Source of the DNA: Halocaridina rubra
Taxonomy: Eukaryota; Arthropoda; Malacostraca; Decapoda; Atyidae
Reading direction: 5' to 3'
Length of the DNA: 64,000 nucleotides
Assembly (NCBI GenBank): GCA_037179515.1
Contig: JAXCGZ010009464.1
Location: forward strand, 61,001 to 125,000
A program made the position numbers and the translations under genes. Below, piece by piece: positions 50,581 through 61,895 of this stretch; the stretch's first letter is position 1; the number at the start of each line of letters is the position of its first letter. The notes beneath the pieces are model-generated. The model was not told the origin of the DNA and ran no database searches. It saw only the letters and a program-made list of their open reading frames with translations.

Positions 50581-51096
50581 GTGAAAAATCAGAAAGGATG
50601 TAAAATTTCCAGTGTTATTATCACCACCCATGTCTCTTGTGTCATAGGAGGTGGCTACTATAGTGGATAGGGGAGTGCAAGTGCTGTCATTCTCTTATAC
50701 CCAAAAAAACATCCAAGGATTTAGATGTGGATGGGGAAGGTGAAGGTCCTCTGCCCCTATTCATTATAAGTTGTGGCCTCCTGCTAGTTTTCAGCAGGTG
50801 AAGGCATCATGTAAAATAAAATTTTATTTAAATTAATATTTATTGCTGGCATTTAGAGAGGAAGAATTTCACTGTCATATTTTCTATATGGTGTAGGCTT
50901 CAAGTCAGGATAATTCTGATAGAAGCGAGGATGGGCAGTGCATGTGAAATTTTTTTTTTGCACAGTTATTTACTGCAGTGGTGGCCGATTGTGTTTGTTT
51001 AGCATGTAATAGCATCAAGTATGGGTAAAATTTATTTATTACTTTTTATTTATTTACTACTTTTCATTATTATATATAATTATTTCCTTATTCCAG

Positions 51097-51243
51097 GTAT
51101 TTGGTGGAACTTGCATGTTATGTTTTGCATTGTTTTGCTCTCTGTTGTTCCTCGGCCAGGCATTCACAATTATGTTGGTATATGTCTGGGCAAGAAGAAA
51201 CCCATTTGTGCGAATGAACTTCTTTGGACTCTTAAACTTCCAG
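51097..51243 (+). CDS. DERL2: Derlin-2-like, coding exon 4
   Basis: 49 codons between acceptor CTTATTCCAG and donor GTAATT. They encode [40 protein letters not shown] and NFFGLLNFQ, the TM3-TM4 region with the highly conserved [11 protein letters not shown] and NFFGLLNF blocks. Phase 0 at both ends. Confidence 0.96.
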
Positions 51244-52118
51244 GTAATTATTATATATTGCAATTAATTTACTTAGTCAGTATTTTAGGGTGTCATTTTA
51301 ATATACAGCTAAGATCATAATTTCGGTATCTTTGATAATGATAATCTATGCAATTACCATAGTTTATTATTTTTTGCTGTAACTCCTCCCCAAAAAACCC
51401 GTTAATATATCATTTGATTTAAAAATTCTTATATTTATGAGTTAAATGTTTTAGTATGCTTGTTACCTTATCATAATACATTATAATGGCTACTTACCTT
51501 TCAAAATGTTGCTGTTTATTTTCTCTTACTTATTTTTGACTCCTTTCTTACAAAGAAAAGAATGTTACCATTTTCAAGTGTTGATGTTTGGCATATCTGT
51601 AAGTTATATTACAATGTCATATCTATCTGTCAGACTATCCATCTACCTGTCTGTCTACGACAAAAACATTTGCAGATTTATGTCCATATACATAATTAAA
51701 TAGGATAATTTCTAGTTGGTATAGTTTTTTGAACAAACTATACTGATCTTAGGAATGTACAAGAATCCACCAATTTTGAAGCATATGACATTTGACTAAA
51801 ATGTCATAGTATGTTTTAGTATGTGTAGTGGTTTAAGGTGATGAGGGAGGTAGAATACCTTACTCATTCCCCATGCGTTGCATTAAAGGAATAATATGGT
51901 ATTTCACCCTCTGCAATTTTTTGTTTTTTGCTACAGAACATCTGCTGAAGGGTGTTAAATATGGATAGGAAATGATAAAACAAGGCTCCTTCGTCTATTC
52001 TGATAAATAACGATCACCCTTCTGCTTTCGATGGGATGTAGGATCTTGGTTGAAGAAAATAGTTTTTATGAATCTCGGTTAAGAAATATTGATATATTAA
52101 TTTGATTTTGCCTTGTAG
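51244..52118 (+). other. Derlin intron 4 (875 bases)
   Basis: GTAATT...GCCTTGTAG. It contains a short repeat near 51835-51950 resembling the family B-end elements (TCATTCCCCATGCGTTGCAT). Confidence 0.85.
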
Positions 52119-52282
52119 GCACCGTATCTTCCTTGGGTATTACTGGGCTTTAGTGTACTTCTGGGGAATTCAATCCTAGTCGACCTTGTTGGTATTCTTG
52201 TGGGACACATTTACTACTTTCTTGAAGATGTATTTCCCCAAAGATCTGGAGGCATTAGACTTCTGAAAACACCACGATTTCT
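52119..52282 (+). CDS. DERL2: Derlin-2-like, coding exon 5
   Basis: 54 codons plus two bases, from acceptor CCTTGTAG to donor GTAAGT. They encode [40 protein letters not shown] and [15 protein letters not shown]: the last two membrane segments, with the G-x3-G helix motif (GILVG) and the conserved [11 protein letters not shown]. The rest, including the cytosolic SHP-box tail, must come from an exon that I cannot find in the remaining 11.7 kb. Confidence 0.96.
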
Positions 52283-53097
52283 GTAAGTATAATTATTAGC
52301 ATTATATATTACAGTAGTTTTTGTGTATTACGAAATGTAGCCAAAGTAGATTATTTAGTCGTAAATAGAAGATTTAGTTTGAATATTGTGTAGTAAGCTG
52401 TGAGATCATGTATGCTTATTATACTTGATATTTTTGGTCATTATGACTAAAATTGAAGGAAGAATTAAGTCTCTGTAGTTTTTGTGACAACTTGATTGAG
52501 TTATTTTGATTTGTAGAAATTATTCATTTTCACTGTGTAACCTCTCACCTAAGATGAATTTGCTTGTTTGTACAGCGAAGTATGCATTTTCTGTTTTATG
52601 CTTGGCTTATTTTTTCTGATAATTTTTATTGAGGATTGTATGGGTAAAAATGAGACTGGGATTTAAGATGTGAGTACAAATGGTCCTGGTTGTAATAAAA
52701 GGTTAGGAAGAAAAAGAAGGGTTTTTGAAATTACTATTATGTTGTGTTTGGAATGAATGTTGTGTTGTCAGGTGATTTGCTTATTAGAGTAGGAAATGAA
52801 CCAATTGATTATGTGAATGGGAAGTATGATGCATTTTGGAGGAGTGGAATTCGCTAGAAAGTGATAGCTATCAAGATTGATTTGGTGATAACTAAAACTG
52901 TGTTTACAAAGATGTGCATAAGTATACAGTATGTCCTCGTATAATGTTGTATTGCTGTTATGTTGTAGGCCAGTAAATGATTAATAGATTATTAATAAAT
53001 AAATTTTTCAACCTACCTGGCTGGTGTGGTAAATTCAAACCGCATGCCAAAACAGTTTGTGAGCATGGCGGAGGAATACATAGCTACCACCACTGCT
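52283..53097 (+). other. Start of derlin intron 5
   Basis: A/T-rich with no further exon seen. The region near 52740-52930 has faint family B LINE-like wording (GATTGATTTGGTGATAACTA) without a readable frame. Confidence 0.5.
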
Positions 53098-53874
53098 GTA
53101 TTCATATCAAGTTAATGGCTTTATTAAATTTTTTATATATTTTGGTTATATTGAAGGATTATATTGAGTAGTCACCGTTGCTCAAGCGGTAGCTTCTGCG
53201 ACTTTGAGGCATCAGGTCGAAGGTTCGCGCCCCGTCACGGTCTGAGGTTAGCAAGGGCATGCACTCAGGGTAAGGATTACATCTGCCAAAACAAGTCCTT
53301 CACAAGAAGGCAACCGTCCTAGCCCTTGGTAGAAAAGGGAGTTTGTGACGTAAAACCGGAACATGAACATTGAAGGATTATATTGAATTTAATACGATTT
53401 TATTTGAAATACACACGAATACAAAGTTAGCAAACACAGCTGTATTCATATTTAGGAAACACAGCTGTATTTATATTTATCAAGTTAATGGCTTTTATTT
53501 ATTTTTTTATATATTTGGTTATTTTGAAGGATTATATTGAATTTAAAAAAACAAACATAATAGCTGTAAATACGATTTTATTAGAAATACACACGAATAC
53601 AAAGTTATCAGACGCAGCTGTATTCATATTTATCAAATTAATGGTGTTGAATATTTTTTTTTTTATATATTTGGTTATATTGAAGGATTATATTGAATTT
53701 AAAAAATCAAATACATAGCTGTAAATACGATTTTATATATTATACACACGAATACAAAGTTAGCAAACACAGCTGTATTCATATATAGCAAACACAGCTG
53801 TATTCATATATAGCAAACACAGCTGTATTCATATATGTCAAGTTAATGGCCTTATTTATTTATTATTTTATGTC
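53098..53874. repeat. ~180-bp satellite units interrupted by transposons
   Basis: Units with CAAGTTAATGGC, TTTGGTTATATTGAAGGATT, TAGCTGTAAATACGATTTTA and ACACACGAATACAAAGTTA recur about four times. A 27-base sub-repeat (AGCAAACACAGCTGTATTCA) is itself repeated near 53760-53835. The array is split by the S1 SINE and by two Tigger-like elements, and resumes at 56465-56540. Confidence 0.8.
53168..53368 (+). mobile_element. S1 tRNA-derived SINE with perfect target duplication
   Basis: GTAGTCACCGTTGCTCAAGC head, B box GGTTCGCGCCC at 53222, and a body ending GTGACGTAAAACCGGAAC. It is flanked by an identical 18-base duplication ATTGAAGGATTATATTGA at 53150-53167 and 53369-53386, the mark of a LINE-mediated insertion. 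The duplication is uncorrupted, so the insertion is recent. Confidence 0.92.
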
Positions 53875-55068
53875 CAATAATCCCTCGCTATATCGCGATG
53901 CACCTTCCGCGAATTCAGTGCATCGCGGGGTTTTATGGTGAGCATGTGTATTTTATATCGCAGATTTTCTGGGTATATCGTGGGAATCCACGATATGTGG
54001 AAATATTAAAATTTCCAGTATTTTCAGTATTTTATTGATAAAAAAGGTATTTCCTAGCCTAAGAATAATAAAACAGTAAAAAAATAGTAAAAAACATAAA
54101 TTTAAACATGTAACTCGCAGTATTGCACCATTTGAAATACGATACCAGTATTGGCGTCTTGGAAAACGCAAAGGGTCACGCCTACGATGGATAGTACACG
54201 GGATGCTATTGGCTGATGGGTGGGAGATGATGAATCACATAATTGTGTTCTGTATCCTGGGGTCTGATTGGCTTTTTGATTGAAGCTTGATTCTTCCAGC
54301 ATCTTCCATTGTCTCGCCTCATCCATTCAGGTACTCACGTGTGCGCCTTTTGCGTTGTGCCTCTTAATACGTTGTGCTTGTGTTTTTTGTGAAACCTTTG
54401 CTTTATTTCAACCCCTGCAATGCTGCCCAAGCATCCTTCATCTTCTAAGGCTTCTGGTAGTGAGCCTAAGTGGCAAAGAAAGTGATTGACCATAGCAGAT
54501 AAGAAAACTGTTAGATATGCTGAAGGATGGAAGAAGTTTCTCTGCTGTCGGCCGCCGTTTCGGCATCAACGAAGCTACTGTTTGCTACATCGCAGGAGTG
54601 GGACGATGATATGGTTCGTTCGGTGCACTTCTGCAATATTATTGACAATGCCATGACTCCTTACAAGACCATCATCGCACCAAAGGAGAAACAGTAACCG
54701 CAACTCACCATTACCATGTTCTTCTCTCGTAGAAAGCAGCCGTAAAACTGTCATTGGCTGTGCAGTATGTAAACATCATCATCACGTCATTCACGGTAAG
54801 CTTACCTATCACGTTCATATAGCTTTACGCTTGCGCGCTGTTATTTATGGTAAACTTACCTGTCACACTCTTATAAATTTATGCTTGTGCGCTGTTATTA
54901 ATAAAGTAAAGAATGAGTTGTTAGCAGGGCATGGAGGGTTTATAAAGGTAAAAATAAATGTAAATAAATAAAATATATATAATAAAATTGGTGCTGTACT
55001 TCGCGCGGATTTTCACCTATCGCGAGTGGGCCCGGAACGTAGCACTCATGAAAAACGAGGGATTACTG
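53875..55068 (+). mobile_element. Tigger-like transposon (T3) with transposase N-terminal remnant
   Basis: Ends CAATAATCCCTCGCTATATC and (right) AAAACGAGGGATTACTG, followed by TA. At 54420 an ATG opens MLPKHPSSSKASGSEPKWQR. Past a stop and frame change, a helix-turn-helix stretch of the CENP-B/psq type is readable (LLDMLKDGRSFSAVGRRFGI, then NEATVCYI). The DDE domain is missing. The right part (54600-55068) matches T1's right part. Confidence 0.75.
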
Positions 55069-55070
55069 TA

Positions 55071-56464
55071 CAGTGATCCTTCGCTGGATCGCGTTTCTTG
55101 GCTCGCGTTTTCACTGTACCACTTTTTTTTTTTTTTTTTTGCAAGTTATTTTATTTTTTGGGTATATGCAAAAATATTAGAATATTGAAAAAATTAAAAT
55201 TTTCAGTATTTTAATTTTTTTTATTGAAAAAAACAAATTTCATTATTTAATTGATAAAATTTTTTTTATTTCCCAGCCTACGCATAATAAAACAGTAAAA
55301 AATAGTAAAAAACATAAATTTAGATATATAACTCACAGTACAGGGTATTGCATCATGTCATATAGTGTCCGATAGCGTACAATGTATTGGGGTCTCACCT
55401 AAGTGAGCTAGCATATACTGTATATTAAAATTTCCAGTAGTTTCATGATTTTATTGATAAAAAAACGTATTTCTTAGCCTAAGAATAATAAAACAGTAAA
55501 AAATAGTAAAAAATATAAATACTAACAGTATTGCACCACGTAAAATACGATACCGGTATCAGCATTTCGGAAAACACAAAGGCTGTCACCTACGTGACCA
55601 AGTGAATATTAAAATTTTCATTATTTTATTGATAAAATAAGTATTTCCTAGCCTAAGAATAATAAAATAGTAAAAAATAGTAAAAGGCATAAATACAGTA
55701 CTAACAGTATTGCACCATGTAAAATACGATACCGGTATCACGTTTCGGAAAACGCAAAGGCTCTCACCTACGTGACCTAGTGAATATTAAAATTTTCATT
55801 ATTTTATTGATAAAACAAGTATTTCCTAGCCTAAGAATAATAAAACAGTAAAAAATAATAAAAAACATAAATACTAACAGTATTGCACCATGTAAATTAC
55901 GATACCGTTATCAGCGTTTCGAAAAACGAAAAGTCTGTCACCTACGTTGCATGGTGTTATTTATAAAGTAAAGGGTGTTTTTTTAACAGTGCAGGGAGGG
56001 TTTATACAGTACGTAAACGTCAAAATAATTGTAAAATACCTATGTACATGAGTATGTTACGTCATCATCATCTCATTCACGGTAAGTTTTCCTATCACTT
56101 TCATAAAAATTTACGTTGCTTGCTGTTATTTATAAAGTAAAGGGTGTTTTTTAACAGTCCAGGGAGGGTTTATACAGTACGTAAACGTAAAAATAATTGT
56201 AAAATACCTATGTACATGAGTATGTCATGTAATTACCACTTCATTCACCGTAATTTTATCTATCACTTTCATATAAATTCACGTTGCATGCTGTTATTTA
56301 TGAAGTAAAGGGTGGTTTGTTAACAGTACAGGGAGGGTTTATACAGTGTAAACGTAAAAATGAATTAAAATATCTATGTACATATAGGCTGATCCTACTC
56401 CGTGATTTTCCTTTCTCGCGCCGGGTCCCAGAACCGAACCATCGCGATAATGGAAGGAACACTG
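55071..56464. mobile_element. Inverted-repeat element (T4) filled with tandem repeats
   Basis: Begins CAGTGATCCTTCGCTGGATC immediately after the TA that ends T3, and ends GGAAGGAACACTG followed by TA. The interior is two arrays: ~175-bp units at about 55220-55940 (four copies of the T1/T3 5' unit) and ~168-bp units at about 55945-56385 (three copies containing TTATTTATAAAGTAAAGGGTG). No coding capacity. Confidence 0.75.
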
Positions 56465-57080
56465 TATTTGGTCATATTGAAGGATTATATTGAATTTAAA
56501 AAACAACACATAATAGCTGTAAATACGAATTTATTCGGAATGCAGTAGTTTGCTGAGTGTAGTTTAAGAATGTGGTGTCATGTGGCATCAGAAGAGAAAA
56601 AAGATCCACCGCTCAGTTTATTCCTGCTCTCCATATTGTGCCTAGTGATTTCATCTGCTATCTTCTTGTGTTTGCTTGTTACTGACATTATTATGCCTCC
56701 CAAGCTTGTTAGTATATTTCTGATGGCAGTGCCACTAAGAAAATAAAAGCCATAACCATGAAATTATAATTGAAGTGGTACACCGTGCTGAAATAAACCA
56801 GTCTCTCCCTCCCTTTCAATGCCCCTTCCAGTGTGCAAGATAATCACATGAGTAAAGGTAAGCTATAATGCATTGTACTGTAGTGTAAGTTTACTATACA
56901 TTTTAAACGTAAGCAATACTATTAAGATTAGTTTTAGTAATTTTTTTATCATAGATCAAGAACGTATATTTTCCAGTGTTTTAAATGATTTATTTTTAAC
57001 ATAGGTTGGGGGACCTAGGGTCGAATTTAGGTGTGTTCTGACTTAAAGCGAGGACCCCCTGTATATGGGTCAGAGTGGAT
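56465..57080. other. Satellite remainder and unassigned sequence
   Basis: 56465-56540 continues the 53.1-53.9 kb satellite (CATATTGAAGGATTATATTG). The rest shows nothing recognisable. Confidence 0.55.
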
Positions 57081-57715
57081 GGCAGTATTATAGTTAATAG
57101 AGTGCTAATGGATTATGTAACAGTTGTCTAGAGAGTGCATGGAAGATTATTGGATTTGAATGTGTTGAGAGAAAGTGGATTAATGTCTGATCATTATCTG
57201 ATGCAAGGAATATTGAGTGTATCACAGGTGGAAGAGTAGAAGAAAAGGAAGGAGGGAAGTGCTAGAATGAAAGTGGTTATATTGAATGAGAAAGAGAAAA
57301 AAGAAAACTAGGCATGTTTTAGGAGTGTGTAGAATGTATAGAGAGAAAGTCGAGGGAGAGGAAGAAGAATGGAGGTGTTTCAAGGAGAAAGTTATGGAGT
57401 GTGCAAAGAGAGTATTTTGGAGACGAATTGATGGAAGCAGAAGTAAGGTAAAGAATGGTTGAATGAAGAGGTGAGGTAGGGAGTGGCAGAAAATAAGCAT
57501 GATATGAGGTATAGTTGCAATGATAAAATGAGGAGGAATATATGAGTTGTAGACTGAAGAGGAGGGAAGTAATTTGTTTGGTGAAAAAGTAAAAAAAAGG
57601 ACGTGTGTGAGGTTAATTAAATGTATGAGGTATGAAAAAAAGATATTTTGAAAAGTGAAAAAATGTAGAGAGCGAGTTTGATAGGAGCAGTTGGGTAGTT
57701 ACTAATATACTAGAG

Positions 57716-60322
57716 TAGGGGTCGGCAACCTTTTGCTAACTATGTGCCAACTTAGGGTTTTAAGTCATTCATTGTGCCAACAGCATACATATTTTTATAT
57801 GAGTCAAGGTCAGTACAGTATACCTGTTATACAATATAGTTTATATAGTAATATATACAATAATATGTAAACTACATTAAAAGAAATAAACTGTTTTTTA
57901 AAAGTTTTTATTATTAATGAGAGCCTTGCCCTTGCATGGTCTTAGCCAGTTGCTCAATATCGGCAACGTACTTTGTTACTTTGAGTTTTACAAAATTTTC
58001 TGAATGTTCAGATGTTAGGCAACTTCTTTGGGGACTTAAAACTGCTTTCATGTGAGAGAAAATGTGCTTACAGGAATAAGTTGAACCAAAAGCCGAAAGA
58101 AGAGCAAAAGCAATTTTCTTCAAACAGATGAAAGATCTCGGGAGGGATGTCCAACAGTTTAGAATAGCAGCAGACTTTTCTAAATGTTTGTCTTCCAGAG
58201 ACTTCCTTAGTTCAACAAATTTTGATGTCCATAATTCTGAAGACCTAAATTCAACCTGTTGCATTTCAAAATTATCCATATCCATCCAACTAAAAAGTTC
58301 CAATTGGGTAGTTGTCAAATCAAGTATGTCATGATTAATGAGGTATGAAAATAAGGATCCATGAATGTGGAAGTCTTGACTTCGTTTATCTAATTCTGAT
58401 TTGAGTGCATCAATGTACTCCTGAAACTCATCTATATTCACTTCAAATTGATTTGAATGAGTCTTCACATTTAAGAAGTACTTGAATGCTTTGATGTTGA
58501 TGTCACGGGTAAAAATGTCGAGTTTCATTGTAAATGCTTTCCTATAGCTGAAAAGATCAAGTATTGTTTGACCCTGTCCTTGTAATTTCAAATTCAGCTC
58601 ATTTAAATGTGTGTTTATGTCAGTCAGAAACATCAACTTTAACAACCAGTTTTCATCACTCAATTCAGGAAAATATTTCTGTTTTTCATCAAGAAACACT
58701 TTAATAGCTTCAAGACAATAGACAAATCTAATTATAAGAGCAAACATTGCTGTATAACAGGAGATCTCCATAATCACACTCAAGTTCTTGTAGAAGAGGC
58801 TTGAATTGCCTGTGAACCAGTGAAGAATGAGAAACAAGAAAGTTGACTATCTTAACAACAGTTGTCATCACAGAGACCAAATTCAGAGATGAGGCCTTTG
58901 CACATAAGCTCTCCTGATGTATAATACAATGAAAATTTAACAGTTTGCATCCAACATTATTTTCAAGAAGTTTTACAAATCCTTTCTTCTTGCCAACCAT
59001 TGCAGCATCACCATCGGTTGTCACTCAGAATAATTTGTTCAAGTCGATGTCATGTATAGCAAAATAACTAATAAAGGGATAATAAGCAACATAACTCCTC
59101 ATATATGTGATTATTCTCGTGATATCTTGCAACTACAGCTAGGCGTGACAAATCATTTAAATCATTGCTTTCGTCAAGAGCGACACTAAATACTTGGGGT
59201 TATTTTAATCCCATTGTTTGTTTAGTTGTTACATTTTCAGCCAAGTCAGTTATGCGCCTCTCAATTGATCTTGCAGAAACTGGTATTTCTCTAATTCGAG
59301 AGAGTATAATCTCCTTATTTGGTAAATCACCAAACATAATTTCAGAACTGCGCAAAAAAGTTTCTTTGATGTATTCTCTGTCTGTAAAAGGTTTACTTTT
59401 CAAAGCCACACGTTGATACCAGAAATAGCCATTTTGATGGCTTCACTTTTCTCTTCTAAGGTTTTAAACTTAGATTGGTGTTTAGTTTAAAAGTGTCTTT
59501 GTACACTAGATGTGCGACACACAACACTTTCACAACAGAAAGCACAAACAGCACGATCTTTTTGTTCCACAAATGCATATTCTTTTGTCCAATTTTCTTG
59601 AAATGGGTGATGATCAAGTTTTCTTTTCTTTTTGGCCATATTTAACACAAACTGTATTCTCAAAATATATATAAATCTACAAATACAAATACTGATATTT
59701 ATATATAAAATAGTATATAAAAAACGAAAAAACTTTACAAAGATGTAAAATTGTTTTGAATTGTGTATATGAATTGTTCAAGAGTGCACACATTCGGATC
59801 ACCTCAGTCTTCCTTTCTATGAAGGAACACAGCCCTTGAGCAGCAGTGCAAATATGCATGAGTAGCAGGGTATTTATTTAACATAAAGTAAGGCAATTAC
59901 AGACTGATTATACGTAAGTTTTAATTATATCTAAAGAAAAACGTGGTTAGTCAGTTCAGAACTGTGGAAGGATGTTCAAGGTGTTAATTAAGAAAAAAAA
60001 CAGAGGTAACTATATGCAAAAAATTATGTATTAGCTTATTTTTCACGCATACCACCTGATAGGTGGTACTCGTGATGAACGATCTTTAACTGTGCTATGG
60101 AATTTGGGTTAAGTTTTGAGTCGCCATACTCCCGAATATATTTTTTAAACAATATTACTTACCTCAATTGCTACAAAGTAAAAAGAATCAAGGAAATGAC
60201 ATGTTGTGACCCAACGAACACTTTGATAAATTTTGAGAACTGATGCGTGATGCGGCTGAGTGCCATTGGAAATTGCTTGGTGTGCCAAGTGTGGCACGCG
60301 TGCCGTAGGTTGCCGACCCCTG
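57716..60322 (-). mobile_element. hAT DNA transposon (defective)
   Basis: The ends TAGGGGTCGGCAACC (57716) and GGTTGCCGACCCCTG (to 60322) are inverted repeats of the CAGGGGTCGGCAACC type used by hAT elements. The flanks TACTAGAG (57708-57715) and GACTAGAG (60323-60330) match at 7 of 8 bases, an 8-bp target duplication. Length is 2607 bases, with the transposase on the minus strand. Confidence 0.9.
57914..59639 (-). pseudogene. hAT transposase (BED-type), broken
   Basis: The minus-strand ATG at 59637-59639 begins MAKKKRKLDHHPFQENW and continues into a BED-like zinc segment (CAFCCESVV). An in-frame stop then falls where RHF is followed by TKHQ. Further fragments lie at 59200-59409 and 58728-59024, and a long open frame of 307 residues covers 57914-58837. 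That frame ends with the hAT dimerisation motif (LPRSFICLKKIAFALLSAFG, STYSCKHIFSHMKAV). Multiple stops and frame changes make it a pseudogene. The closest style, from memory, is the GTF2IRD2/ZBED5-type hAT lineage. Confidence 0.85.
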
Positions 60323-60465
60323 GACTAGAGGGTGGTGAGAGGATATGGGCTTAGTATTTTGACTGTTTAATAGGAATGATGATAGAGAGGTCGTGATTGT
60401 GGCTCTGACTGATACAAGGAGATTGTTGATGATAGGTGTGAAGAATGATTTGGAATTATGAAAGA

Positions 60466-61895
60466 TTTTTTTTTTTTTTTTAGTATTTCACTAGGATGGG
60501 CAAAGAATATTACCTTTATCGGGGTTGGGCACCTAGAAAACCTTGAGAAAAATAAGTAGTAAATATTAAGAAAAAATAATCAGAAAAGGACTGGCTAATA
60601 TACGAGTTAAAGTAATGAAAACCTAGATATATGACAGGATTAGACACTTGAGATGATGATAAATCAGTTTATTAAAGGAAGAAAGGTCACAATAGTTAGG
60701 AAAGACTGAAGGAGGAAGAGCTCCAGTGTCTGGAAGTGGAAGGAGAGTAGCAGTCATTGCACTGCGAGCTACAAATCTACACACAGTACCTGTGTGACAG
60801 TCTGCATGGTTTGTGTTACACGGCCTCACCAGATGGGGAGGAATGCAACTTGCCAACTCATCAGAGCGGCAATGGAAATAGTTCCGTTAGAAAAGAAAGA
60901 GATGATACTTTCTTGCACAGAGAAAGAGAATCAAGATTGGGAGTAAGAGAAGGGTTGTTAATAAATCTAATGGCCTTAGATTCAACCTAACCAAGGTGAT
61001 AAGTACTGTATAAGGAGAAGCACCCCAGATGTGAGAGAAGTATTCTAAGCAGAAATGGGTAACCATTTTAGATTTATAGTAATTGGGAAGAGAAAAAGTA
61101 ATGACGAAAACGGAATAGAACTCCCAATTTCTTAGATTAATTTTAAGAAAGCTGAATTATGTGATTCCTCCAAGATGTGATAAGAAGCCATCTAAATTTC
61201 TAATATGTATATAGAATTAAGAGAATAAATTTCGTTGTATTCAAAGACAATAGGGCTATCAAGAGGAGAAGATTATAAAGACAGAAACTGTCTTGGAGGC
61301 ATTAAATATTACTAAATTTTGGGTGTCCCACTCAGATGCTCTCTGTAAATCGGATTTGAGAGTTGAAGACTGATTTTGAGCAGCAATTGAAGGTCATGAG
61401 GAATAGGCAGAGGAAACATGAAGGGCATAATTGTCAGCAAAGGCTTGGAGAAGGGAAGAAGATGATGATGACTAGAAAATCATTGATGAAGTAAAGGAAC
61501 AGAACAGGTGAATGAAGAGAACCCCAATAGAACATCACCAGTAACTGTGAATGAGCTAGATGTTGCGCATTCAACAACCTTAGATATAATATGCTCAGAA
61601 GGAAAACTTGAAATCAGAGAACAGAGAGAAGAGGTATAGCCATTAACAGGAAGTTTGGCTAACAAAGCCTTGCTTCACACTGTCAAATCCTTAGAGATAT
61701 CAAGGGTGACGATAAGGTAATCTCACTATTTCTACTGAGTTGATGACCATACACCACTGACATAGCACAAGAGGCCACCAGTAGATCTTGCCTTGTAGAA
61801 GCCGTAATGGTGATAAGAAATAAGCGAGTTAGATTCAAGATATTTCAAGAAGTGAGAATAAGCAAAGGTTTGAATATTTTAGCCATAGGAGAGGT
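60466..61895 (-). mobile_element. LINE family C, reverse copy (degenerate)
   Basis: Starts with a T run and AGGATGGGCAAAGAATATTA (3' end), then the minus-strand relatives of 30.9-32.3 kb, including the PVNGYTSSLCSLISSFPSEH frame (61480-61665). It lacks the endonuclease and is heavily mutated. It interrupts the old family B LINE. Confidence 0.8.

Larger units (their letters stand above)
43268..51096 (+). other. Derlin intron 3 (7829 bases), transposon-rich
   Basis: GTAAGT...TTATTCCAG. It holds a short family C-derived repeat, two groups of Tigger-like elements and a Jockey-like LINE fragment. The stretches 43268-43960, 45650-46510 and 50580-51096 are A/T-rich with nothing recognised beyond short microsatellites and a partial S1 SINE at about 46280-46350. 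Confidence 0.85.

Noticed and set aside
57222..57500. Minus-strand 92-codon frame rich in Leu, Phe and Ser
   Set aside because: It is the antisense shadow of the purine-rich family B LINE linker; the same pattern appears opposite other copies (for example near 39.2 kb).
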